This document shows, piece by piece, positions 23,923-33,121 of a stretch of 44,614 nt of DNA. The translations under genes were made by a program, and so were the position numbers. The first letter of the stretch is position 1; every line of letters begins with the position of its first letter. The DNA is from Didymodactylos carnosus (Eukaryota; Rotifera; Eurotatoria; Philodinida; Philodinidae): contig CAJNOQ010000635.1 in assembly GCA_905250885.1 (NCBI GenBank), positions 1-44,614 of the forward strand, written 5' to 3'. The notes below the pieces were generated by a model. That model made no database searches and had not been told where the DNA came from. It worked only from the letters and a program-made list of their open reading frames with translations.

Positions 23923-24266
23923 GAGCTGTTTGGGACTGTCCTTTTTCGTCCTTGGTCTTCCAGACATTCGACCAAGTGAGAGAATGCTCGGAATCGGGTC
24001 TACATAGCATAAAATTGTTTTTCCGGATGTTCGTTAAAAAAAAGTGAGGGATTGTTACGAACATCCAGACATTTTTGTATACAAAAACACTAAATACCTT
24101 GGCTCATGCCGTTCCGTACACCCAGACGACTTTCATTCCCAACATCCGGATTTTTTTTGATTATCGTTCCGAACATCCGGACTTTTTCAAACGAAAGTTC
24201 GGAACGGACTACTCTTGTCGGATGTCCATAAGACAAAGCAAGGACGAAAAGGGACGGGGTCAGCTG
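23923..24266. mobile_element. Foldback element with GAACATCCGGA internal repeats
   Basis: The left end has AGCTGTTTGGGACTGTCC then TTTTTCGTCCTTG; the right end, on the other strand, has CAGCTGACCCCGTCCC then TTTTCGTCCTTG. Inside, the word GAACATCCGGA and variants recurs at least four times in both orientations. No matching target duplication was found, so the superfamily is open. Confidence 0.5.
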
Positions 24267-24969
24267 TTTCTTTTAAGAGAAAATCATTGTATATCTTTTG
24301 AATATTTGAAAAAGACAAAAAGCTTATAACAATCTTATACGTCAACAAAAATAGAGAAAAATATAGAGTAAGTGAACAAACAGAAAAAAGAAAAATTTAC
24401 ATAAACAGATGTTTTTGCACCTCTAAATACACAAACTATGAAAAAATTGTTACCGTAGCTCTCGGCAACACGTTTTACTCTTTTTTTTTTGTTTAGTTTT
24501 CGAGAAAGAAGTGATGAACTCGTAGTTTTTAATTTAAAATTATAAATTTTCTATAGAAAAGGTTGAGCATTCTACTCGACATTCTCATAGTCTAATTAGC
24601 TCAGTTGGTAAATCATGGAATCCATAAATGTAGAGGCGTGACTGGCATTATACTTTGATGCTTATGTCATTCGACTCGTACTTCAAAGACACTACCAAGT
24701 CATGTAGTATCATTGAGTCAGTTATTCATGTACCTCGAATCACTCGTTCGACAGTATATTTTCTCGAGCTTATCATAAAGCTGGTATACGGTTGGTAAGT
24801 ACGAATGGAAAGGTGAAACAATTGGATAGAAGAACTGCGAGTTAGATCATCCTTCTGAGCAGAGCTACAGTTGAGTGACTATTGAATGAAGGATGAACGC
24901 TTTTGAAGATAGAAGATTATCAGCTACAGTGAATGTGTCCAACTACTCCAAACTGCACCGACAAACATA
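24267..24969. other. Spacer between repeat elements
   Basis: No gene recognised. It contains a tRNA-like segment at 24590-24660, listed separately. Confidence 0.4.
24590..24660 (+). repeat. tRNA-derived fragment (SINE-like or tRNA pseudogene)
   Basis: The word TAATTAGCTCAGTTGGTAAA is an almost canonical tRNA 5' half with an internal A-box. The following bases no longer form an anticodon stem, and the expected B-box (GGTTCGAATCC-like) is not recognisable in TGACTGGCATTATAC. It is therefore not a working tRNA; a SINE head or decayed tRNA copy is likelier. Confidence 0.4.
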
Positions 24970-24971
24970 TA

Positions 24972-25165
24972 CCCCTCTGGTCAAAAATAACTAGACTCGG
25001 TATTTTCCATTTATATTATCGCTATAAATTGTTCGTTTTGACAAAGTAAATAGAGATTCGGATAACCCATCAAATTCTCTACAACCCTCTATAAGTACAT
25101 CTTCAATTGTATTCGTCTGTTGAAAAAAAATTCAAGAACAACAAAGACACCTTCATCATCCCATT
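24972..25165 (+). mobile_element. Diverged single-arm copy of the CCCCTCTGG repeat
   Basis: Begins TA then CCCCTCTGGTCAAAAATA and tracks the left arm of the neighbouring element: CTAGACTCGG, TATTTTCCA, TATAAATTG, ATTCGGATAACCC, ATTCTCTACAACC. It is clearly less similar than the two arms at 25313-25890 are to each other, so it is an older or separate copy in the same orientation as the left arm. Confidence 0.65.
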
Positions 25166-25310
25166 CTCGGTGATGTGTGTGTTGCGACATTTTCATCGAT
25201 TTTTTTCAAAACTAAATTGGCCATCTGAAAAGCCGTGAGAAACTCTATCATCCTCTACTGTCTCAGCCACGATTAGCTATTATTTGATCACAAACAGTTG
25301 GCAGATGATT

Positions 25311-25892
25311 TATCCCTCTGGCAAAAAATCGTTAGACTCAGTATTTTCACTATATCGTTACTATAAATTCACATTTTGAGAAAAATAAGTATATATTCGG
25401 ATAGCCCGTTGAATTCTCTACAACTCCGTTGTTCGCTAGAAATAAATATAAGCACAAGAAAGGCACCCTCATCCTCAGATTCCCTAGAAATTCATTTTTT
25501 CCCGTCATTCTTTCAAATTGTTTTTTTTTTCGTTTTCAGAAATTTTTCATTTCTTTTTAATACAGAAACGAGTCATTAAAAAACTAAGTACATAGTCTGA
25601 AAGCGCATGAAAATCTCTATCTCCCTGTATCGTAAAAATTTCTGAAAACGAGAAAAAAACAATTTGAAAGAATGACGGGAAAAAATGAATTTCCGGGGAA
25701 TCTGCGAATGAGGGTGCCTTTCTTGTGCTTATATTTATTTTTAGCGAACAACTGCGATTCAGAACATACTTATACAGGGTTGTAGAGAATTCCACGCACT
25801 ATCCGAATATATACTTATTTTTCTCAAAATGTGAATTTATAGTAACGATATAGTGAAAATACTGAGTCTAACTATTTTTGGCCAGGGGGATA
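25311..25892. mobile_element. Long-arm foldback element with TA target duplication (Tc1/mariner-like ends)
   Basis: The element is 25313-25890. The left arm starts TCCCTCTGGCAAAAAATCG and the right arm, on the other strand, starts TCCCCCTGGCCAAAAATAG. The arms (about 25313-25550 and 25627-25890) are nearly identical along their length except for a roughly 25-base segment missing from the left arm near 25425. TA flanks both ends (25311-25312, 25891-25892), which suits Tc1/mariner-type integration. The open frames in the arms are mirror images and not genes. Confidence 0.75.
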
Positions 25893-26689
25893 ATTACAAG
25901 GCGGTATATTTCATCTTCCTTCTTCGTGATAATTTCTATGAACATACATCAGGCAAACAAATTTACGCTGTCTAGCTGAGGTTTTTAACTGATTATTGAT
26001 AATGAGGAGATATATGACTTAATGACATTGTAGATTGAATAGTATAATAATTATTCATTCGTACATGATGTACTTGTATGAATACTACTGATATATAGAT
26101 AAGACAGAAGAAAGTCTAATTATCATGAACAAATTATTTTGTATATTTTTAAAATTTGACATATCATAATTATTTGTTTCATGAAGATGATGTTCATAGG
26201 ACGGTTAGTAATATTAGATTATCAAATACTGTCTTTCGAGGAAAGAACTGACTTTTATTCTATATACTTTCTCTTCATTGTATACAAAGTTACTCATTTC
26301 TTGACGTTTTTTTTTTAAATATAAATTATGAAAATTCTTAATAAGTTCCTAAAAGTGATTTTGTTTGTGTGTAAATTTACAAACCGTTTAATTTGAATGT
26401 GAATAATTTTTGTTCTCTCTACACTTTAAGATACGTAGAGGAATGACGTAGATGAACTTTGAGTTATTATCAGCTGTTCGTATCAATTTACAGTTATATA
26501 ATATGAAAAAGAAATTGATATTTTTTTTCAAATCTGAAAGAGATGAAATTTAGTGTATCAAAATCTATAGTTCTCGTTTTTTTAATCTCAAAAAAGTTCA
26601 TGATAAAAAGGTTATTTTTCTATTTTTTTTTTTTTTTTGACAGAGGTGTAATTTACCACCATTGAGTTGTTTTTTCATTTTATTTGTAG
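25893..26689. other. AT-rich spacer
   Basis: No gene, RNA or structured repeat recognised. It would hold the upstream exons of the candidate at 26690 if that gene is real, but none could be picked out. Confidence 0.4.
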
Positions 26690-27145
26690 ACGTATACAGA
26701 GACAGAGCGTTTGTTTTATTATTTTGAAAGATTATACAACAGATGTGCATGTTCAAAAAGACGTTCGTTTTCTCGAAAATAAAAGTGCTCATTTAGTAAT
26801 TAATAATCAGGTAATAAAAAGAATATTATTTATAATTAGTAACTTTTTCTCATTTTTCTCAAATACTATGCGTATCATAAATCTGTACAAATCTAATTTT
26901 GATGATTCTATAGTATTTTATTCGAGTGATATTAATATTATAATTTTTTATGAATGTTATAGATAAAAATAGAATTAAATTATTTGCATAGGAAACTTTT
27001 TCTCTTCTTTTGTACAATTTCTCATAAGTTACACGATGAAGATAAATTAAAAGAAATAATAGACAATATATTATTACGTCAACTAAATTGTTGTGAAACA
27101 AGATTAGACATGCGATTATACAACAAATTTGCTATTTTTAGTTGA
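26690..27145 (+). CDS. Unidentified two-exon 3' gene end (candidate)
   Basis: Two open segments flanked by good splice sites: 26690-26810 (after TTTGTAG, before GTAATA) and 26963-27145 (after TTATAG, ending TGA). Phases agree: 121 bases = 1 + 120, then 183 bases including the stop. Together they encode about 100 residues with mixed, protein-like composition (phrases such as KDYTTDVHVQKDVRFLE, then HKLHDEDKLKEIIDN). I do not recognise the family. No upstream exon or start was found, so it is either the 3' end of a decayed or distant-exon gene, or chance in AT-rich DNA. Confidence 0.3.
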
Positions 27146-28139
27146 TTAGAATCATCATGTCTAATAAACTTGTATAGCCGAGAAACAAATCAATTGATGT
27201 TAAGTTAGTTTATCTCTCGTCTAGTTGACGTTTACTATTTTGCTTTTTCATCAGAAGGCTATCATTGAAACAAATAACAGTAAATCGGGCATATTAACAT
27301 CGTTTTTTTTTCTTCATCTAACAGAAACACAGAAATATGTCATTTCTAAATAATAAATAAAGCTAGTCAAAGGAACCATCGATATTTCCTTGTATATCGT
27401 TAGAAAAACAACAACAGATTATTGATTCATATTTTTATCAAATAGTATTTTTAGTACATTCGATTATATAGGATAGGGTTAGTTTTAAGTTAGAAAAGGA
27501 CAGTCATTTATTACGCATAGATGAAAGTCAAATAAGTATAAGAATTTACAAGTAAACATCATCTTTTTGACAAACTATGGTACACTTATAAGATTAATTT
27601 TGTTACACAAGAAAAAAGAAAACAAATTTTTCATTAAAATTATCTATCTAAAAATTAATATTTTTCTATATTGAAGTGTCAATTTTGCCAAGACAAAAAA
27701 ATTAAAAGAAAACTAAAATGACACATAATTTTGTAGAAAAGCATCATTTAATCCGATCTATCACTCTCTTTTTCATTAACAGTAAGAGGAGTTCGTGAAA
27801 GATTTTTCTTTTGATAAATACAATCAAATTTTTGTACTTTCTGTTCTTTCTTTCCCCTCTTCCTCTCTCTATCAATCTCTATAACTTAAAGCAATTCCAT
27901 ATATTCTTATATGAAAATGTGATGTAAAATGTCGTTCTTGCTTGTATTCTTACTGTTTTTCTTTTCAAAATTTTTTATCATGCACACGGTGTGTATAAAT
28001 GTTGTGCTGTGACAAAAAATTTTCAATAAAAGAATAAAAAAGATGCATCCTGCCAGTCTCTCGAATCAGAAAAAAAAATCGTGTTGTTGTTTTTCTTCTT
28101 TTATTTTTTTTTTACTCTCTTATTTATTTATAAAGATGA

Positions 28140-28173
<34 letters not shown>

Positions 28174-28515
28174 CGAGAGACCATATAAAAATATTTTCGT
28201 TTTTTTTTAGAGACTATAATAATGACGTCTAAGATCCTTCGCGTTATTCGAGAGAGAGAGAAAAAATAAACCACGAAAGAATAGGGTTTCAATTGACCTG
28301 TTTATATTTTCGCCGGATATTGATAGAAACAATAGTGCTATTTTTGTCACAGTGCCGTTTTATTTGTTTCTCTTTTTATACATGTATATGTGTGTGTGTG
28401 TATATTCGTGTCTCTATGATGTTAATATTCTTGCTTCGTTTTTCTCTCTTTTTTAGTATATATACTTAAAAATATTATATCCACTTTTCATCTTTATTAG
28501 TGATCTATTAAAATC
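27146..28515. other. Spacer upstream of the Ser-rich orphan gene
   Basis: AT-rich. It contains an uninterrupted run of 32 A (28141-28172), a short GA run (28250-28262) and a GT/TA microsatellite near 28383-28405. It likely includes the promoter of the gene at 28516. No further gene seen. Confidence 0.5.
28141..28172. repeat. Poly(A) tract, 32 bases
   Basis: Thirty-two consecutive A. No retrotransposed gene body is recognisable upstream, so it may be a simple homopolymer or the tail of a decayed retroelement. Its length is also prone to assembly error. Confidence 0.8.
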
Positions 28516-29064
28516 ATGGCAGGTTTATCTACTGCCACACCAAAATTAGTTGTTTCCGAAGAATCTATTCAAAAACCATTAGTTCCACCATCATCATCAT
28601 CACCAGAAGAAAATTCTGTATCAGCGGCCGTTGCTTCTGGCAATAAAAAAAAATTAACAAAAATTTTATCAACACAAACAAGTTTTGAAAAACATCCTCA
28701 ACATCCAATATCAAAACGTTTTTCAATTGATGCTGATCCATCATCTATTATTTTAAATCAACCGGCATCGTCAGATACGCCAGTCACTGCACCCACATCT
28801 GTTTCTCAAACACATAATAATTATCATTCATTTGAACAACAAACAGATGAACAACAACAAAAATCGGGTGAAAAATCACCAAGTGGTACAAGAAGTCCCA
28901 TACGTTCACCATCATTTATGAAAAAATCGGATAGTTTTCTTGAAATACCATATGAAAAAGGAGAAATTGTTGATCTTATTAAATTGGCTGATGATCCGAA
29001 TGCTGTTTCACATTTAACCGATGATGGTCAAGAAGTTTTAATTGAACATGGAGCGATCAATTAG
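28516..29064 (+). CDS. Ser-rich, probably disordered protein of unknown function
   Basis: A single-exon frame of 182 residues starting in a good context (AAATCATGG). The sequence is rich in Ser, Pro, Gln and Thr, with no membrane segment or signal peptide. Candidate phosphorylation patches are SPSGTRSPIRSPSF, KRFSID and KKSDSF; the latter two look like basophilic-kinase sites. The C-terminal 40 residues (from about YEKGEIVDLIKLADDP) are less repetitive, more acidic, and may form the conserved functional piece. I do not recognise a family. Codon use matches the neighbouring genes. A TTATTAG acceptor-like site lies 15 bases before the ATG. AATAAA at 29326-29331 supports a real transcript end. 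Confidence 0.7.
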   Translation: MAGLSTATPKLVVSEESIQKPLVPPSSSSPEENSVSAAVASGNKKKLTKILSTQTSFEKHPQHPISKRFSIDADPSSIILNQPASSDTPVTAPTSVSQTHNNYHSFEQQTDEQQQKSGEKSPSGTRSPIRSPSFMKKSDSFLEIPYEKGEIVDLIKLADDPNAVSHLTDDGQEVLIEHGAIN

Positions 29065-29910
29065 CGAGAATGAAAAATATTGACCATGATCTGGATCAAT
29101 TTTTATTGTTGCATTTGTAAATGGATGTTTTTCTCACTGGTATTTTATGTAATGCTGTGATGTAAATGCTTTCAACGTTTTTCTCTCGCATATTGTGTCA
29201 TTGTTGCGTATTTTATGTCTCTCTCTCTCTCTCTATTTATCTTTAACTGTATTGTATTCGCTTGCATTTTTACGCTGTTGATGAGAATTTTTCTCTTTTT
29301 TTTTTTCAATGTGAAATGATCATAAAATAAAATAATCTTTAGAAAATAATAAATTTTTAATGAAATTTTTGATCATGACATATAGATAGCGAATGTGCAA
29401 TGCCACATTAGACACTCTTGTCTGACATGACATGAGGATAAAATAGTGTTATATCATAGATCGGCTGATTTATATACAAATAGAGTTGAAGATGAAAAAA
29501 ATTGATAGTGAAAGTATATTTCGCAGTTTAAAACGAGATCAATTCTATATTTTATATAACTACAAGTATTAGATTTCACGAAATCATGAGTATCCTCTAT
29601 TACAATCAGTCTGAAGTAAAAAAACAAAAACAAAATTGATATGATCAATCATTTGGATACATCTCTTTATGACAGTAAAATCATTATACGATTGTTCAGA
29701 TTAAAAATTAATTGTAAAAGTATTCTTTCTTCTTTTTTTTTCGTTGATTTAATTAATTATTGATTTTTAATATATTTGTGTTCAAAAATAAATTCAAAAA
29801 TTCCAATGTATTCAATTTTGTTTCGATTAAAAAAATGATATTCAATACACTTGTCATTGAATCAATGAATATGGTCGTTTTTTTTTTTTCAATTTTTTTA
29901 GAGTAATGTA
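29065..29910. other. Spacer between Ser-rich and TMEM242-like genes
   Basis: Contains a short TC microsatellite (about 29218-29236) and the poly(A) signal of the upstream gene. The rest is AT-rich, ending in a long T-rich tract and TTTTTTTAG just before the TMEM242-like start. Confidence 0.5.
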
Positions 29911-30432
29911 ATGGTTTTAAATGAGGTCACGCTGGTCACCACCACGAAACAAACAATTAGTGAACGAGATGAAAAACGGAAAAATTTTTTATTTGAAAAA
30001 TTATTTCCTGTTGTTTATTTTTCATTTATAACTACTGTTGGTGTCTTATCTGGATTTGGTTATGCATTTGTAGCAACAAAAAAACGTGAACAAGTGCCAG
30101 ATAATGAAGCAGAAGCAGCAGCATTGCTAAATAATGAACGGGTATATCGAGATGGAAATCGTTTAGCATTACGTGCATTAACTCGTGCAACTATCTACAG
30201 TCTAACTGGTGTTATTGGTTTTTCATCATTTTTATGGTTTATGAGTGGTGCAAAAAATTTTCAAGAATTTCGCTATTGGATGGGTTCATGGTTACCAAAA
30301 ATATCATCAAAAAATCAAAATCAAGAACGAACAGAATTTAAAAATTTAACAGAATTAATTCAATATATTATTGATGAAGATGAAAAGAAAAAACAACAGA
30401 AAAAATTATTACAAAAACAGGAGCAAAGTTAA
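29911..30432 (+). CDS. TMEM242: TMEM242-like mitochondrial inner-membrane protein
   Basis: TMEM242 is an inner-membrane factor that works with TMEM70 in assembling the c-ring of ATP synthase in mammals. The single-exon frame encodes 173 residues. There are two membrane segments, about residues 32-54 (PVVYFSFITTVGVLSGFGYA) and 92-112. The family signature follows: LALRAL (85-90), a Tyr-x-x-x-Gly-Val-x-x-x-Ser-Phe-x-x-Trp pattern in the second segment, then FQEFRYWM and a Leu-Pro. It is longer than the about 141-residue human protein because of a Lys/Gln/Glu-rich C-terminal tail. The start is the ATG at 29911; another ATG at 29906 (frame not shared) is too close to matter. AATAAA at 30472-30477. 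Confidence 0.9.
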   Translation: MVLNEVTLVTTTKQTISERDEKRKNFLFEKLFPVVYFSFITTVGVLSGFGYAFVATKKREQVPDNEAEAAALLNNERVYRDGNRLALRALTRATIYSLTGVIGFSSFLWFMSGAKNFQEFRYWMGSWLPKISSKNQNQERTEFKNLTELIQYIIDEDEKKKQQKKLLQKQEQS

Positions 30433-32442
30433 CAAACAATATGTTTTGTTTTGTTATTTTTCTAGTTTAATAATAAAAAACAAACGTAGGATCTCATATC
30501 TCTTACTTAAATTGTTTACATGGAAAAAGCGATTAGTGAAAGTACAAAAGACTGTTGTCATTTATAAACGAAGAATGTCAGAGAACAAACTGATATGATT
30601 CCCCAGAGATTTCAAGATCTCATATAGTTTTGTCTTGTTTGCTCCTAATTATGGTTGTGTTGGATGTAGATTGATGATAAAAAGTCCGACTCTAAGCGAG
30701 ATCAAAAGTGGATGTAAATATTTTACCTTAAATGAAATTTATTAGCTACATATTTAAACTTCAGGAGAGATTTTAATTATAAATTTTTGTTTTCTTTTTA
30801 TCTGGAAATGGTTTATTTTCAAGATCAAAATATTCTAAAGTTCATCGTAGCGTCACCATTTATGTAAAACGCATTTATCACGAAAACTAGCTATTTCCAG
30901 AAAAAAAAGGAAAAAGTTAAGATCGAACACACGATCTTGATCGTTGTAGACGAACTGCTTCGCTGTTCGTTCCTATATTCTGCACAATGATTGAAGTTGT
31001 GAAATTACTCGTTATTCTTTAATGTGTATTTTTTTGTTGTGTTATTTTTTTTGTTTTCTGTTTTTCTATATTCAGCCAATAAATTTCATTTTAGATAGAA
31101 TATATACGGAAAACTATCTTATAGTGCGACACTCAATCCAACATAAAAACGATTAGTCATCGGATGGAAGTCTACATACCAATCTGCTGTGAAAGACATT
31201 TCTGTTCAGTGCATCAAGATTAAAGTCAAGAGAGATAGACCAAGGTCTGTGTTCGGTTGTTTACCTTTATTTAAATATCCCAAAAGTTTCGCTAGTTTTA
31301 GTACAGCGAAAGGAGATATTTGAGACATTTCTTAAGTATCTGGGATCAGTTCTGCCAAATTCTCCTTTGATGATTATCTATATAATCTGTACTTTCCATC
31401 TACACAAATTGTTTTCTTCACTTTTCAAAAGTAGTTGGCGTCACCGTTCACTAGCGCTATGTCTTTACATTAAGAAAAAAGGCCACTTCGCGTTTTCGTC
31501 TAAAGCGAACTCTTTCCACAGTGCTCTAAATAATTTTGATATACTTATCATTGGTTTATCAATGGAATATCTGACCGCCATTTTTCCATATTTTGGGATA
31601 TGCCGATACACAACTCTTCCGCTTTATATGATATACACCTTCACTAAATACAAATGAACGAAACATCAGGATTAGAGTAATTTGTATTGCTTTTTTGATT
31701 CATTCTAACGATTTGCTCTTATTGTATCCGACTCGACTAAAGCAGCGTTTCTAATGAGAATTTTTCACAGTTTATCACCACATTTTCCCCGTTTTCCTTC
31801 TAAAACAGAGTGGAAATCGAATTTTCAAAGTGGAAAACCACTTTGCTCTTACGAGAACTACCAATCAATAGAAACACTGGACGAAAGTCAAGACAAAATT
31901 TTATTTTGTTCGATCTTTGCTTACAATGAAGCAAAGGGAATAGATGCATCGGATGTGTCAGAATATGACAAAGCCTTCTCGACATCAACACATTTCTACC
32001 CAAAATTTTTCAAGAAACGTTATGGTACTTCTGCCAAAATTCTCCGAAGGGCATGTCCTCAGAGAGTATTTTCTAGGAGTAGTACACAAAGTGTAAATTG
32101 AGATTTGATTACTTCCAGTTTTTAAGAATGTCTGCATGATCCATAGGCAGTTTTAGAGTTTGAAAATTCGTGATGTATACAAGACTATACTAGTATCACT
32201 TTGCTTGTGTGTGTTAGTTCTATAGAAAAAATCTAGAAGGCTAACAAAAAGACTTTCAGTAGAAAAGAAAGTGTAAGAAGTCTTAAATAGTTTGTTGTTG
32301 TATAGTTTGTAGTAATTTCTCTCATCATTGTGTTTTTTTTCTTGAAAAATTAACACAAGTTTTAACTACATTATTTTATTTTAGTTGTATTTCAATCAAC
32401 TATGTCGGTGTTAGTCGCCCAGAGGAACCGAACATCAATGAT
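30433..32442. other. 2 kb spacer
   Basis: AATAAA at 30472-30477 ends the TMEM242-like gene. About 31200-32100 is less AT-rich and has two consecutive open frames in the same phase (31367-31657 and 31754-32101) with no family resemblance. I treat it as a decayed repeat rather than a gene. Confidence 0.45.
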
Positions 32443-33121
32443 CCATATATGGTTTACTCTCGATTTGTCCCTAATTGCTCTCACTCAATTCGTCCCATTT
32501 TTTAAATACTTATTCTGCATAAGTTCTCTTATATTTAGCTTAACTTTCAGAAATGGAAACAAAAAGATATTATTAGTACATTGTCTTTATTCCATAGGAA
32601 TTTTGTGGCCCTTCCGTATTTTATGGCTAATTGTGAATTTGTTAACTTCCCTTTTTCATGAGTGTCAAGTAAACTTTTCAATTTTTCATCAATTTCATTA
32701 TAAATTTGTTTACGTTTGCGAGTTTGGACTTCAGATTCTTCTGTGTGATGGTGGTGAAAGACATGTTCTTGACGTAATAGATCAATAAATTCATAAATGT
32801 GTAGATGAACAGGAAATACATTTTCTAAACGTTTATTATATCCCTCTATGTGGTTGTCAGTTCTCGGTAGATCATTTATTATCATATCATTCTACTGTCT
32901 GCTTTAGACACACGCTTCCGTACATAGTCTTATTTATTTTAAGCTGACCAACATGGACGAAACTGTTGTTATTTTGAAGAACACAAAGAGAACTTATGTA
33001 GAATAAGTATTTAAAAAATGGGACGAATTGAGACTAAAAAACGACGAAAACAACAACGAATTATTTGGGACGAACTGAGAAAGAGCAACTAGGGACGAAT
33101 CGAGAGGATACGCCATATATG
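32443..33121. mobile_element. MULE DNA transposon remnant with 9-base target duplication
   Basis: The element is 32452-33112, flanked by direct copies of CCATATATG (32443-32451 and 33113-33121). Terminal inverted repeats are long: about 32452-32529 on the left and 32988-33112 on the right, sharing CTCTCGATT-GTCCCTA, TTGCTCT, AATTCGTCCCATTTTTTA and ATACTTATTCT. The right arm has an extra internal stretch of about 46 bases. A transposase fragment lies inside on the minus strand. Long terminal repeats plus a 9-base duplication and a MULE-type reading frame agree on the Mutator-like class. Confidence 0.8.
32547..32885 (-). pseudogene. MULE-type transposase, C-terminal fragment
   Basis: A 112-codon minus-strand frame. 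LPRTDNHIEGYNKRLENVF matches the (R)TNNHLEGWH...N pattern that closes the catalytic core of MULE/FLYWCH-linked transposases. It is followed by HIYEFIDLLRQEH and a charged KRKQIYNEIDEKLKSLLDTHEKGKL region typical of the same family's tail. The N-terminal DDE part and any zinc finger are absent, so it is inactive. The plus-strand frame at 32402-32788 is its shadow. Confidence 0.75.

Noticed and set aside
24590..24660. Functional tRNA gene
   Set aside because: The anticodon stem does not form and no B-box is present.
25376..25795. Two open frames in the foldback element
   Set aside because: They are mirror images from the two arms and translate to the same low-information sequence.
31754..32101. 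115-codon plus-strand frame as a gene
   Set aside because: No family resemblance, no splice or poly(A) context, and it lies in a block that looks like a decayed repeat.
32402..32788. 128-codon plus-strand frame
   Set aside because: It is antisense to the MULE transposase fragment and runs across the element's left end.
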